Shown piece by piece: positions 46,987 through 56,582 of a stretch of 64,000 nt of DNA. A model generated the notes under the pieces. The model saw only the letters and a list, made by a program, of their open reading frames with translations. It made no database searches and was not told the DNA's origin. Positions within the stretch are counted from its first letter, which is position 1; the number at the start of each line of letters is the position of its first letter. The position numbers were made by a program, and so were the translations under genes. Origin of the DNA: Bacteroidaceae bacterium (GTDB taxonomy: Bacteria; Bacteroidota; Bacteroidia; Bacteroidales; Barnesiellaceae_A); assembly GCA_017410245.1 (NCBI GenBank), contig JAFQRE010000045.1:96780-160779 (forward strand), given 5' to 3'.

Positions 46987-49155
46987 ATGAAGAAGAGTCT
47001 AATTTTTAGCATGTTTGCAGCAACTATGTTGCTTGCTACATCTTGCCAACAAGACGAGGTCTTTGTTGACAACAGTGGTGCTGTAGTAACATTCGAAATC
47101 AGCACACCCGAGATTGCCACTCGTGCTTTCAGCGATGGCGCAACAGCTACTCAATTGCAGTATGCAGTTTATGATGCCGATCTCAAGCTTGTAGATCGCG
47201 AAGGATTGAAAGGCACAGAGCAATTCAACAACAAGAAAGCCAACATACAAATGGATTTGGCTGCCGGCAAAACTTACAATGTGCTTTTCTGGGCTGCCGC
47301 TCCCGATGCTCCCTACACTATCAATTATGACAAGCTCGTAATGAACGTAAGCTATGAAGGCGCTGTGAGCAATGCCGAAAACCGCGATGCCTTCTATTGC
47401 TTCAAAAACATCACTGTGAAGCAAGGCAACGAGTCGGTAAAAGTAATTCTTACTCGTCCCTTTGCACAACTCAACATCGGTACCGACGACCTTGAAAAAC
47501 TCGATGGTGTAAGCGCACAAAACACACAAGTTGCTGTGCCCGTATATAGCACACTCGACCTCGTTAATGGTACTGCTACAGGCAATGTAGAAACTGAAAC
47601 ATTTGCCTTTGCCGGTCGTCCTCAAGGCGAAACATTCCCCGTTGCCGATTACGAATACTTGGCCATGAACTACTTGCTCGTAGGTAACGACAAAACTGTT
47701 GTTGATGTAGAGTTCTCATATGGCACAGCCGAGTCTAACAACACTCGCACTTTCACAAGCATTCCCGTGAGAGCCAACTATCGTACCAACATCTACGGTT
47801 CACTATTGACCAATAATGTCGGATTCGATGTAGAGATTGAAGAAGATTATAATAATAAAGACAATATTAATATTATTAATGTTTCGAACGTTGAAGAATT
47901 ATTTAATGCACTTAACAACCGATATACTTATACTTTAATAAACCTTGTAAATAATATAAACTTAGGTTCAAGTACAATTTACTACGTTCGTGAAAAAGAG
48001 AATTTAACTATTTCAGCCAATAATAAAACTATAATAGCTGGTGGGAATAATACAGATGCGGCAAGTTTTAGTATTTCCGGTGAAAATAATATAAATATCA
48101 AGAATGCGACTATCATAGGTGGAAGTTTTATGGCTTTTAATGGGGCTAATGTTGTACTTGATAGAGTAAACATCACATACAATAGTTCTATATATAATTA
48201 TACCACATGGGGTAAAAGTATGGTTGTAGCTGGTAGCGATAATGAAAAGGTAACAACTATTACAATAAAAGACGGGAATTTCACGATGAGCGATATGGAC
48301 AATGGCAATGGACGTAGCTACTTACATGCTGCTGGTAACTCTATCATTTATGTAGAAGGAGGCAACTTCACTGGTAAACCAACAAACTCTACGGAAGCTC
48401 CAATAATTGAAAGTTCAATCGATAACTATCGCGGACAAGTAATAATTTCGGGAGGTTCATTCAATTTCAACCCTTCTAAGATACCCGTATATAATAACAA
48501 TCAAATTGTAGATTACATCAATTGTGTAGCAGAAGGTTACACTACTATACAAGAAAACGGTATATGGAGAGTTATAAAAAATATACCGACTATTGGAACT
48601 CAATTTGAAGTAGATGGCCTATATTATAATATTATTTCTAACAATGAGGTTGAAATAACTTTTCCCGGAAATACATTCTATGGAAACCATTACATAGGAC
48701 GAATTGTCATTCCTGAGGTCGTGTATAACAATGGCTATTCATATAATGTCACTACCATAGGATATAGAGCCTTTGCTTGTTGTGAAGATTTGAATATAGT
48801 TGTTATGCCCAATAGTATTACCACTATCAAAGATGATGCTTTTTTCCAATCATATAATTTAACTGGCGCAATAATACCTCACAACGTCACACACATTGGC
48901 GAATATGCCTTTTGCGACACTGGATTGATGTACGTATATATACCAGAAAACATAGAATCAATTGGACTTTATGCATTTGCTCTGTGTGATAATATAAAAG
49001 AAGTAACTTGTTATGCAAAAACTCCACCTTCGATTTTTTATACATTTCAACACTCTCCTACAGAGATTCTATATGTACCAGCTGGATGCAAAGGAGCTTA
49101 CGAGGCAGACGATGAATGGAAAAGATTTACCAACATTATAGAGAGGGATTTTTAG
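46987..49155 (+). CDS. DUF6562 lipoprotein with BspA-type leucine-rich C-terminus
   Basis: Surface lipoprotein of 722 residues. The ATG at 46987 gives the lipoprotein signal MKKSLIFSMFAATMLLATSC, aligned with its paralogue; the in-frame start at 46894 lies in the shared leader. Residues about 25-286 are the DUF6562 fimbrillin-like domain. Residues about 295-530 look like a beta-helix, and about 560-720 are BspA-type (LRR_5) repeats such as VTTIGYRAFACC, ITTIKDDAFFQS and VTHIGEYAFCDT. Such LRRs bind host proteins in Tannerella and related bacteria; that role here is inferred. Base composition drops sharply at about 47845, the end of DUF6562, so the C-terminal part looks acquired. Confidence 0.82.
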   Translation: MKKSLIFSMFAATMLLATSCQQDEVFVDNSGAVVTFEISTPEIATRAFSDGATATQLQYAVYDADLKLVDREGLKGTEQFNNKKANIQMDLAAGKTYNVLFWAAAPDAPYTINYDKLVMNVSYEGAVSNAENRDAFYCFKNITVKQGNESVKVILTRPFAQLNIGTDDLEKLDGVSAQNTQVAVPVYSTLDLVNGTATGNVETETFAFAGRPQGETFPVADYEYLAMNYLLVGNDKTVVDVEFSYGTAESNNTRTFTSIPVRANYRTNIYGSLLTNNVGFDVEIEEDYNNKDNINIINVSNVEELFNALNNRYTYTLINLVNNINLGSSTIYYVREKENLTISANNKTIIAGGNNTDAASFSISGENNINIKNATIIGGSFMAFNGANVVLDRVNITYNSSIYNYTTWGKSMVVAGSDNEKVTTITIKDGNFTMSDMDNGNGRSYLHAAGNSIIYVEGGNFTGKPTNSTEAPIIESSIDNYRGQVIISGGSFNFNPSKIPVYNNNQIVDYINCVAEGYTTIQENGIWRVIKNIPTIGTQFEVDGLYYNIISNNEVEITFPGNTFYGNHYIGRIVIPEVVYNNGYSYNVTTIGYRAFACCEDLNIVVMPNSITTIKDDAFFQSYNLTGAIIPHNVTHIGEYAFCDTGLMYVYIPENIESIGLYAFALCDNIKEVTCYAKTPPSIFYTFQHSPTEILYVPAGCKGAYEADDEWKRFTNIIERDF

Positions 49156-49180
49156 CAACTATATTATACGTAATTAACTC

Positions 49181-49230
49181 AAAAGCGGTGAGGCGGTGCT
49201 TGTTTGATTTTGCACCGCCTCACTGCTTTT
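49181..49230 (+). terminator. Long-stem terminator of second DUF6562 gene
   Basis: A 19-bp stem with a single G-T pair (49181-49199 with 49212-49230) ends in TTTT. It is unlike the GUGA-loop terminator of the paralogue. The remaining sequence up to 49386 shows nothing recognisable. Confidence 0.85.
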
Positions 49231-49386
49231 AAGAATACAACGATATAGACTTAGTTATATTTGCTCTTTATCCATAGCCATTAATTGGGTCAAGAAGCAA
49301 ACCTCATTTTCAGCTATGCCTACAACAATATAGATCACAAGCTATTGTGGAGATAACACAAGCATCTCTTCTATACCCCAAAACCC

Positions 49387-49423
49387 AACGAGGGCGCATC
49401 AAAAAAATTGACGCGCCCTCGTT
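49387..49423 (-). terminator. A-loop hairpin after the Omp28-like gene
   Basis: An outer 11-bp perfect stem (49387-49397 with 49413-49423) continues inward through paired TCAA/TTGA around a loop of five A. It is 22 nt after the minus-strand stop and is related to the hairpin at 43022. Read on the minus strand there is no long T-tract after the stem. Confidence 0.6.
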
Positions 49424-49444
49424 ATGATCTTGGCTGTGTTATAT

Positions 49445-51376
49445 TTATCTTATCACAACTTTCTCTACTTGCGAAATGCCATTGGCTACGGTGTGTACCA
49501 ATGCTACGCCACGATAGCCTGTAGCACTGAGTGTTACAGCGCCATTACCGGTAGCTGTAGCGAGCATGCGACCATCGATAGCAATGAGCGATGCTGTTAT
49601 TTCAGAGTGATGGTTGGTAGTAACTTTTACAGTTCCGTTCTCGGCGAAGGCCGATACTTTCATGTTGTCGTTCTCTACACCCTCAACAGCATCACTATTG
49701 GCGAGGCTTACCAAGTCGGCATTGATTACTTGGTTGGTCTTACCATCTACCAACATGGCTATAACATTGAGGTTATTGACATTGAGTACAAAATCAACCT
49801 CACCCGAAGCCAATGTTTTCTTGTAGGGGATAGTGATGTCGTAGCTGTATTCTACCACTTCTCCGACATTGATAGATGAGGGGAGACTACCCTCCTCACC
49901 ATAGAACGAGGGATAGATGCCACGAGCCAAGTCGTTGAGTACTACCGATGCGCTGCGAGGTTTGCTTTCCCAGCCACCTACCCAGCCTTTGTGACCGCTG
50001 TAGCTGTTGCTTTGATAGTAACCCTCAACACCATCTTCGGTGAGTACAAAAATTACGCGCCAGTCTATATTTTCTTTGCTCTCGGCAAGGCGCACACTGG
50101 CTTTGGCGTGTATTTGACTTGCATCGCTGCTGAGTGTAGCCGATGCAGTGACACCTGCTTGGGGTGCTTCGTTAAGTATCTGATAGAAGCGCGAAATCCA
50201 AGAGGCGGGATCGTCGAAGTTGTAGCCCGAAGCATTGCCAAAAGGACTTGCAACGTATGTACGATCTACCCAACCTGTGGGATAGGCAGTAAGGCCGTTT
50301 GACACAAGACCTATTGTATAATCTTCTACCAATAGATTGACACTGCCATATTGCGAACATTGTACAGCAATGGGGGCAATTTGGTCGGGAGCAACTTCTT
50401 TGAGCGAGTCGATAGCCCATGTACCGGCAGGGCAATATTGGCAACGAATACCGGTGTGGTCCTCGATAACTACGCGACGACGGAAACTATTGGTAACCGA
50501 CGATGCTATGGTGAATGTCTCCTCGCCTACAGTTGCTTGCAGAGTATATTTTTTGGTCTCATTGAGCTTGATGGGCATCGTGTGCTTCATGGCAAAAGCA
50601 GCACTCTGGCCTTTGGCAAGATTGAGGTCGGCAAATGTCTCTGATACCTTCACATCGTCGTACGAAAGTTCTACAACAACTTCATTGAGGTTGTCGAGTT
50701 GATAGTTTACAATGTTACCGGCAAACTCTACTTCATCTACCTCATTGAGCACATTGCCAAGGTTGAGCTCTACGCCAAACTTGTCGTTGCTATATACCTT
50801 GATATCATCAATAGCCAAAATGCACTTATCGTAGCTTTGGTTTACAAAAGCAATATGAATAGTTTGTCCGGCATATTGAGCCAATGAAATTTGGTGTGTA
50901 ATAAACTCACCCTCGAAGTCGTCGGTAGCACCGGCCTCTTCGGCCTCAACAGCCCATACAGGCTCTGCGGGGAAGTTGGCAGGCTTGCCGCCCTCGGTAG
51001 ATATAAACACTTTGAGACCGTCACGAAGATCTCTCAGATACGCTTGAGACTTCCATTCCAGAATGTACTTGTCGCTTGCTACGTTGATGGCGGGCAATAC
51101 CAACCAGTCGTTAGCTTGTCCGGCTGGCAGATATTGCGAGGTACTACCCAAGAAGTAGTTGGTGCTACTACCACTGTCACGAAGCAATATCCATGTAGTT
51201 CCGGCTGCAAAACCTACACTTTGCATGGTTGCACCGGGTGTGAGATTATCCTCGTCATAAATGCCGAGTCCGGTTTTGTCTTTGTCATTAAAGTCATATT
51301 CAAGAATGACGCTCTGCGCAACTGTACTGCCTATGGCAAGCACAACAGCCATGAAAAGGGTGAAAATTTTTTTCAT
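49445..51376 (-). CDS. Omp28-like secreted protein with T9SS sorting domain
   Basis: Secreted protein of 643 residues. Residues 1-20 are a signal peptide. Residues about 22-195 are a choice-of-anchor-J/cleaved-adhesin sandwich. Residues about 300-420 match the Omp28 family, with VVIEDHTGIRCQYC, a thioredoxin-like CxxC (Cys312, Cys315), and then YPTGWVDR. A beta-rich segment and a T9SS sorting domain (about 570-643, ending VEKVVIR) close the protein. Omp28 of Porphyromonas is a surface protein; a redox role is possible from the CxxC but unproven. It is a single gene between the hairpin at 49387 and the Na/Pi transporter terminator. Confidence 0.82.
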   Translation of the reverse strand: MKKIFTLFMAVVLAIGSTVAQSVILEYDFNDKDKTGLGIYDEDNLTPGATMQSVGFAAGTTWILLRDSGSSTNYFLGSTSQYLPAGQANDWLVLPAINVASDKYILEWKSQAYLRDLRDGLKVFISTEGGKPANFPAEPVWAVEAEEAGATDDFEGEFITHQISLAQYAGQTIHIAFVNQSYDKCILAIDDIKVYSNDKFGVELNLGNVLNEVDEVEFAGNIVNYQLDNLNEVVVELSYDDVKVSETFADLNLAKGQSAAFAMKHTMPIKLNETKKYTLQATVGEETFTIASSVTNSFRRRVVIEDHTGIRCQYCPAGTWAIDSLKEVAPDQIAPIAVQCSQYGSVNLLVEDYTIGLVSNGLTAYPTGWVDRTYVASPFGNASGYNFDDPASWISRFYQILNEAPQAGVTASATLSSDASQIHAKASVRLAESKENIDWRVIFVLTEDGVEGYYQSNSYSGHKGWVGGWESKPRSASVVLNDLARGIYPSFYGEEGSLPSSINVGEVVEYSYDITIPYKKTLASGEVDFVLNVNNLNVIAMLVDGKTNQVINADLVSLANSDAVEGVENDNMKVSAFAENGTVKVTTNHHSEITASLIAIDGRMLATATGNGAVTLSATGYRGVALVHTVANGISQVEKVVIR

Positions 51377-51514
51377 AATTATTTTGTTAGATTTAGATGT
51401 TTCGCATTTGAGAGTACAAAGAAACTAAAAAAGCCACAATAAACCATTATATATTACATAGTTTTTGTAATTATTATCAAACTATGCACTCTGTCAATGG
51501 GTGCAATTACCCCC

Positions 51515-51548
51515 AAAAAAAGAGTGTGGCATTTATCGTGCCACACTC
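51515..51548 (-). terminator. Terminator of the Na/Pi cotransporter gene
   Basis: On the minus strand a perfect 10-bp stem (51539-51548 with 51522-51531) is followed by seven T. Confidence 0.88.
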
Positions 51549-51569
51549 ATGCAAGCTATTTCTTAGTAT

Positions 51570-53333
51570 TTAGATTTTTGATTTGTGTCGCGATTGTTGT
51601 TTCACCGCATCAACAACATTTACAATGTAGTCACCCAGACTTTCGGCCTCGGCCACCATATCCATGTAATAAATACTCTCTTGGTAATCGTATCGCTTGG
51701 TGTTGATGTTATCCATATTGGCCGAGCGCAACTGGTTGCGGAAGTTGTTTATCTCGTTTTCTTTGTTGTATGCAGCTATAATATCGGCATCTTCACCTTT
51801 GCTCAAGACGGTTATGAGACCCTCAAGAGCGTCTGAATCGAGCGCCATCAGAGCCTCCAAGTTTACCATAATGTCTTCGTTGAACTTCACACCGGCCTCT
51901 TGCTTGCGCACAAGTGTACGAGCCAAGTTGTAACAGCAGTCGCCAATGCTCTCTATCTCGGTTACCATAGTGAGCATCGAGTTTACTTGCAACTTACCAT
52001 CGTAGCTCAAACGTCCGCTAACAACGTTGTTCAAGAACGATGCAATCTCTATCTCCATGCGGTCGCATATCTGCTCATATTTCTCTATACGACTGTATAA
52101 TTTAGAGTACGCTTCGCTACCTTCTTTCTCGTGCAAGAGGTCTTGTACCATGGCAAACATGCGACGTACACGCTCGGCATATACGACAATCTCTTGGCGA
52201 GCTTGGGGCAGATTGAGCTCCGACGCACCCATCATACCGGTATTGATATACTTGAGCTGGAACTCCTCGTCGTTGTTCGATTTTTGCTTGATAACCGACG
52301 AAACAATCTTCTCGTAGAACTTGATAAACCATATCATGATGAGCACGTTGCACACATTGAATACCGAGTGGAACAATGCCAACGAGAACGATACTGTTGT
52401 AGCGGCTTTAGCAGCTTCTTCGGGCGAAAGGAGTGCTGCCGAAGAGTTTAACAATGCACTTACTTCCTCGGCCGACATACCATTGATCTGACCTACAAGG
52501 GCTATAATCATGCGGGTGAAAGGATAGAAGAATATCAGCATCCAACACACACCAAATACGTTGAAGAGCAAGTGAGCAAAAGCAGCACGCTTGGCCGATA
52601 CATTAGCCGACAAAGCCGCCATATTGGCTGTGATGGTTGTACCTATATTCTCACCCAACACCATGGCAGCTGCAATCTCAAACGACACCCAACCTTGGCT
52701 ACACATAATGAGCGTAATAGCCATCATGGCACTCGACGATTGCATAACGATGGTGAGGATTGTACCTATAAGCATGAAGAGCAACACCGAGCCATAACCC
52801 ATATTGGTGTAGTTGTTGAGAACCTCAAGGACGGCAGGATTTTGTTGAAGGTCGGGTACCGAAGTCTTCATGTAATCCATACCCAAGAAGAGCAACGAAA
52901 ATCCGACAAGGAACTCACCCCAATAGCGACGTTGGTTGTTCTTAGAGAAAATCAATGGAATAGATATAGCCAAAATAGGGAATACCATGTCGACTATCTT
53001 CACTGTAAATCCGAACAACGAGATAATCCATGCAGTTACGGTAGTACCTACGTTAGCACCCATAATTACAGCTATAGATTGTGTAAGTGTCAATAATCCG
53101 GCATTGACAAAACTTACAACCATAACCGTAGTTGCCGAAGATGACTGAATAAGAGCTGTGATGAGAATACCAGTAAAGACACCGGCAAAACGGTTGTTTG
53201 TCATAGACGAGAGTATGCCTTGCATACGGTCTCCTGCAGCCTTCTGCAGGCCTTCACTCATGATTTTCATTCCATATAGGAACATACCCAGTGCGCCTAC
53301 CAGCGTCAAAAAATCAAAAAACGAATAGTTCAT
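51570..53333 (-). CDS. Na+/phosphate cotransporter with PhoU-like domain
   Basis: Inner-membrane NptA/PNaS-family sodium-phosphate symporter, 587 residues. About nine hydrophobic helices occupy residues 1-330, with the two inverted-repeat signatures QSSSATT (about 63) and QSSSAMM (about 215). Residues about 370-580 are helical and PhoU-like (ESIGDCCYNLARTL, ESLGDYIVNVVDAV), probably regulating transport or signalling. It is a single gene, divergent from the nucleoside kinase. No pho box was recognised. Confidence 0.92.
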   Translation of the reverse strand: MNYSFFDFLTLVGALGMFLYGMKIMSEGLQKAAGDRMQGILSSMTNNRFAGVFTGILITALIQSSSATTVMVVSFVNAGLLTLTQSIAVIMGANVGTTVTAWIISLFGFTVKIVDMVFPILAISIPLIFSKNNQRRYWGEFLVGFSLLFLGMDYMKTSVPDLQQNPAVLEVLNNYTNMGYGSVLLFMLIGTILTIVMQSSSAMMAITLIMCSQGWVSFEIAAAMVLGENIGTTITANMAALSANVSAKRAAFAHLLFNVFGVCWMLIFFYPFTRMIIALVGQINGMSAEEVSALLNSSAALLSPEEAAKAATTVSFSLALFHSVFNVCNVLIMIWFIKFYEKIVSSVIKQKSNNDEEFQLKYINTGMMGASELNLPQARQEIVVYAERVRRMFAMVQDLLHEKEGSEAYSKLYSRIEKYEQICDRMEIEIASFLNNVVSGRLSYDGKLQVNSMLTMVTEIESIGDCCYNLARTLVRKQEAGVKFNEDIMVNLEALMALDSDALEGLITVLSKGEDADIIAAYNKENEINNFRNQLRSANMDNINTKRYDYQESIYYMDMVAEAESLGDYIVNVVDAVKQQSRHKSKI

Positions 53334-53406
53334 TACGCTTAATTTATGTTATTTTTATAGTTTATGTCGGCTATTAATTGTAAATTAGCAACGAAATAAA
53401 AGGCCT

Positions 53407-53426
53407 TAAATTTGAATGCAAAAATA
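53407..53426. promoter_or_regulatory. Divergent -7 boxes between transporter and nucleoside kinase
   Basis: TAAATTTG on the plus strand (53407-53414) and TATTTTTG on the minus strand (53419-53426) both match TAnnTTTG. They are 86-96 nt from the two start codons, longer leaders than usual here, so the assignment is weak. Confidence 0.3.
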
Positions 53427-53509
53427 AACAAATAAAAACATTTGCTATATGATTAAGGGTCTAATTTCACATTTGTTTCAAATTTTAACATTTCAAATAA
53501 GAATATACC

Positions 53510-55183
53510 ATGAATAGAGACATCACAATTTATTGTCGTAACACAAGTACAAACTTTGAGGTTGCCGGAGGCGAAACCCTATTGAGTATATACAGGCGTA
53601 TGGGTCTTGAATCGAAATACCCTGCTGTGACTGCTCGAGTAAACAATAAATCGGAGAGCCTTGAGTATAGAGTATATAACACTTGTGACGTAGAATTTGT
53701 CGATATTAGCGATGCATCGGGTATGAGAGCCTATGAACGCTCACTCATATTCTTGCTGTATAAGGCTATGGCCGACCTTTATCCGGGCGATACATTGCGT
53801 ATAGAGCACTCTATATCGAATGGAAAGTATTGTCTCATAGGCGATGCCAAAGAGCCTGTGTCGCACCAAAAGGTTGAGGCATTGCGCCATCATATGCGCG
53901 CATTGGTAGAGCGAGACATACCCTTTGTGCAGAAGATGGCTCATACCACCGATGTGATAAAAATATTTGAGAAGCAAGGACTCACACAGAAAGTGGATTT
54001 ATTATCGACTACGGGCGACCTATATACCGAGTACTACGAGCTCGATGGCTTAGCCGACATATATTATAGCTGGTTGGTACCCTCAACAGGTTATCTGCAA
54101 GTATTTGACTTGCAACCCTATGCCTGCGGTATGCTGCTATTGCCTCCCGACAAGAACGATTTGTCGCGTCCTGCCACTCCTATAGACCAGTCGAAGATGC
54201 TACAAGCCTTCGATAAATACAATACATTCAATCAGATTATCGGGCTCAACGGAGTAGGAAAACTCAATCTTGCCATAGAACACGATCAAGCCTCCGACCT
54301 CATTAAAGTGGCCGAGGCACTGCATGAAAAACAGATTGCTGCTATTGCCGAGGAGATTGCCATGCGTTTTCACCAAAACGGCACACGGGTAGTGCTCATC
54401 TCCGGCCCCTCGTCATCGGGCAAGACTACATTTTCCAAGCGATTGTCGATACAACTGATGACCAATCGCCTCATACCGGCAGCCATATCGCTCGATGACT
54501 ATTTTGTCAATCGCGTAGATACACCGCTCGACGAACATGGTGAGTACGATTATGAGTCGTTATACGCACTCGATTTGGCTCGTTTCAACAGCGACTTACA
54601 ACGTCTGCTCCAAGGCGAGTCGGTAGCATTGCCAACCTACGACTTCAAGAGCGGCTCACGCATAGAGAATATGAAGAGCATGCAACTTACCCCCAACACA
54701 GTGCTCATTCTTGAAGGCATTCATGCGCTCAATCCCGAGCTGACGGCATCTATCCCGCCACAACAGAAGTATGGCATATATGCTTCGGCACTGACATCAC
54801 TCTCTATCGACGACCACAACTGCATACCTACAACCGACAACCGCCTCTTACGACGCATCGTGCGCGATGCCAAGACTCGAGGAGTTGCACCCAAAGATAC
54901 GATTGCTCGCTGGCAGAGTGTGCGTCGTGGCGAAGACCGTTGGATTTTCCCATTCCAAGAGAATGCCGATACAATGTTCAACTCATCATTGCTATTTGAG
55001 TTGGCGGTAATACGCGACTATGCCATTCCGGTATTGCGTTCGGTACCACGCAATTGCCCCGAGTTTGCCGAGGCAGCCCGTCTCCTCAAGTTCCTGCACT
55101 ACTTCCGCTCGCTACCCGAGGCCGAGATACCCCCAACATCGCTCCTACGCGAGTTCTTGGGTGGTAGTAGCTTCAAGTATTAG
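53510..55183 (+). CDS. Nucleoside (uridine) kinase-like protein with TGS-like N-terminus
   Basis: Cytoplasmic protein of 557 residues. Residues 1-60 resemble a TGS/ubiquitin-like fold, and about 60-250 resemble the editing-type region of threonyl-tRNA synthetase, including HHMRALVERDIPF. The C-terminal half is a P-loop kinase of the phosphoribulokinase/uridine kinase family: Walker A GPSSSGKTT at 299-307, then SLDDYFVNR and a substrate lid. Bacteroidota carry this fusion in place of, or next to, a plain Udk. Uridine or cytidine phosphorylation is the family-level guess. A hairpin terminator follows. Confidence 0.85.
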   Translation: MNRDITIYCRNTSTNFEVAGGETLLSIYRRMGLESKYPAVTARVNNKSESLEYRVYNTCDVEFVDISDASGMRAYERSLIFLLYKAMADLYPGDTLRIEHSISNGKYCLIGDAKEPVSHQKVEALRHHMRALVERDIPFVQKMAHTTDVIKIFEKQGLTQKVDLLSTTGDLYTEYYELDGLADIYYSWLVPSTGYLQVFDLQPYACGMLLLPPDKNDLSRPATPIDQSKMLQAFDKYNTFNQIIGLNGVGKLNLAIEHDQASDLIKVAEALHEKQIAAIAEEIAMRFHQNGTRVVLISGPSSSGKTTFSKRLSIQLMTNRLIPAAISLDDYFVNRVDTPLDEHGEYDYESLYALDLARFNSDLQRLLQGESVALPTYDFKSGSRIENMKSMQLTPNTVLILEGIHALNPELTASIPPQQKYGIYASALTSLSIDDHNCIPTTDNRLLRRIVRDAKTRGVAPKDTIARWQSVRRGEDRWIFPFQENADTMFNSSLLFELAVIRDYAIPVLRSVPRNCPEFAEAARLLKFLHYFRSLPEAEIPPTSLLREFLGGSSFKY

Positions 55184-55222
55184 TTGTGCGATTGACATAA
55201 TATGCATCGCATACATTATCCC

Positions 55223-55260
55223 GAAACATAATCAACAAGCACACATGTTGATTATGTTTC
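55223..55260 (+). terminator. 15-bp hairpin terminator of the nucleoside kinase gene
   Basis: A perfect 15-bp stem (55223-55237 with 55246-55260) has an 8-nt loop and is followed by TTATTTG. Its 3' arm contains the -33 box of the next promoter. Confidence 0.7.
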
Positions 55261-55278
55261 TTATTTGTATTATCTTTG
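55248..55278 (+). promoter_or_regulatory. Promoter of the trhP-TPR-barrel operon
   Basis: TTG (55248-55250), a 20-nt spacer and TATCTTTG (55271-55278) match the Bacteroidota consensus. The ATG is 42 nt further on. Confidence 0.6.
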
Positions 55279-55320
55279 CACTGAAAGAATTGTTGTATCA
55301 ATGCAACCAAAAAAAGATAT

Positions 55321-56571
55321 ATGAAGAGAGAAGAATTTGAAATAATGGCTCCTGTGGGCTGCTATGAGTCTTTACAAGCAGCTATCCAAGCCGGAGCTAA
55401 CTCGATATATTTTGGTATCGAAGGGTTGAATATGCGCGCACGATCATCGGTCAATTTCACTATCGACGACTTGCATAATATAGCACAGATATGTAATGAG
55501 AATGGATTGAAGAGTTATCTTACTGTCAATACCATCATCTATGACAACGACATGTCGTTGATGCGCAATATCATCGATGCAGCTCGTGAGGCCGGTATCT
55601 CGGCCATTATAGCCAGCGATGTGGCCGCCATGACCTACGCCCGCAGTGTGGGTGTAGAAGTACATCTATCTACCCAACTCAATATATCGAATGTTGAGGC
55701 ACTGCGTTTCTACTCACAATTTGCCGATGTTGTAGTGTTGGCACGCGAGTTGAACATGGATCAAGTGGCTCATATCTATAAGACCATACAAGAAGAGAAT
55801 ATAGTGGGGCCGGCCGGCAAGCCCATTCGCATTGAGATGTTCTGCCATGGAGCATTGTGCATGGCCGTATCGGGCAAATGCTACTTGAGCTTGCATCAAA
55901 TGAACCACTCGGCCAATCGTGGGGGGTGCATGCAGATATGCCGTCGCTCATACAATGTTACCGACCGCGAAACCGGCGAGGAGTTGGCCATCGAAAACCA
56001 ATATATCATGTCTCCCAAAGACCTCAAGACAATACACTTCCTCAACAAACTCATCGACTCGGGTGTGAGAGTCTTTAAAATTGAAGGTCGTGCCCGTGGC
56101 CCCGAATATGTAAGTACCGTAGTGTCGTGCTACAATGAAGCTATCGAGGCCTGCTTGAACGACACCTTCACCGATGAGCGCATTGAGGATTGGAACAATC
56201 GTCTGGCAACGGTATTCAATCGTGGATTTTGGGACGGTTACTACTTGGGGCAACGCTTGGGCGAGTGGTCCAAGAACTATGGCTCGTCGGCTACCAAGCG
56301 CAAGGAGTATATAGGAAAAGGCATCAAGTATTTCTCCAACTTGGGTGTTGCCGAGTTCTTGCTTGAGAGTGGCGAACTTGCCGTAGGCGACGAGATACTT
56401 ATCACAGGCCCTACTACCGGAGCAATCTTTGTTGTGGTAGAAGAGATACGAGTGGCGCTGAAGAGTGTCGATAAAGCCACCAAAGGACAACATTTCTCTA
56501 TCAAACTCGATAAGAAGATACGACCCTCCGACAAGTTGTATAAATGGGTCAATACCGATCGTAAACAATAA
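55321..56571 (+). CDS. trhP: U32-family protein, TrhP-like tRNA hydroxylation enzyme
   Basis: Member of the peptidase U32 family, 416 residues. MAPVGCYESLQAAIQAGA and YFGIEGLNMRARS open the TIM-barrel-like core. MFCHGALCMAVSGKCYLS and NRGGCMQICRR hold the conserved cysteines that ligate an iron-sulfur cluster. Relatives TrhP/YrrN-YrrO and RlhA hydroxylate RNA (5-hydroxyuridine at tRNA position 34, or 23S rRNA) using prephenate-linked chemistry. TrhP is preferred from the length and the single gene, but other U32 roles are possible. It is the first gene of an operon with a large TPR protein 11 nt downstream. Confidence 0.78.
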   Translation: MKREEFEIMAPVGCYESLQAAIQAGANSIYFGIEGLNMRARSSVNFTIDDLHNIAQICNENGLKSYLTVNTIIYDNDMSLMRNIIDAAREAGISAIIASDVAAMTYARSVGVEVHLSTQLNISNVEALRFYSQFADVVVLARELNMDQVAHIYKTIQEENIVGPAGKPIRIEMFCHGALCMAVSGKCYLSLHQMNHSANRGGCMQICRRSYNVTDRETGEELAIENQYIMSPKDLKTIHFLNKLIDSGVRVFKIEGRARGPEYVSTVVSCYNEAIEACLNDTFTDERIEDWNNRLATVFNRGFWDGYYLGQRLGEWSKNYGSSATKRKEYIGKGIKYFSNLGVAEFLLESGELAVGDEILITGPTTGAIFVVVEEIRVALKSVDKATKGQHFSIKLDKKIRPSDKLYKWVNTDRKQ

Positions 56572-56582
56572 TACCTACAGCC

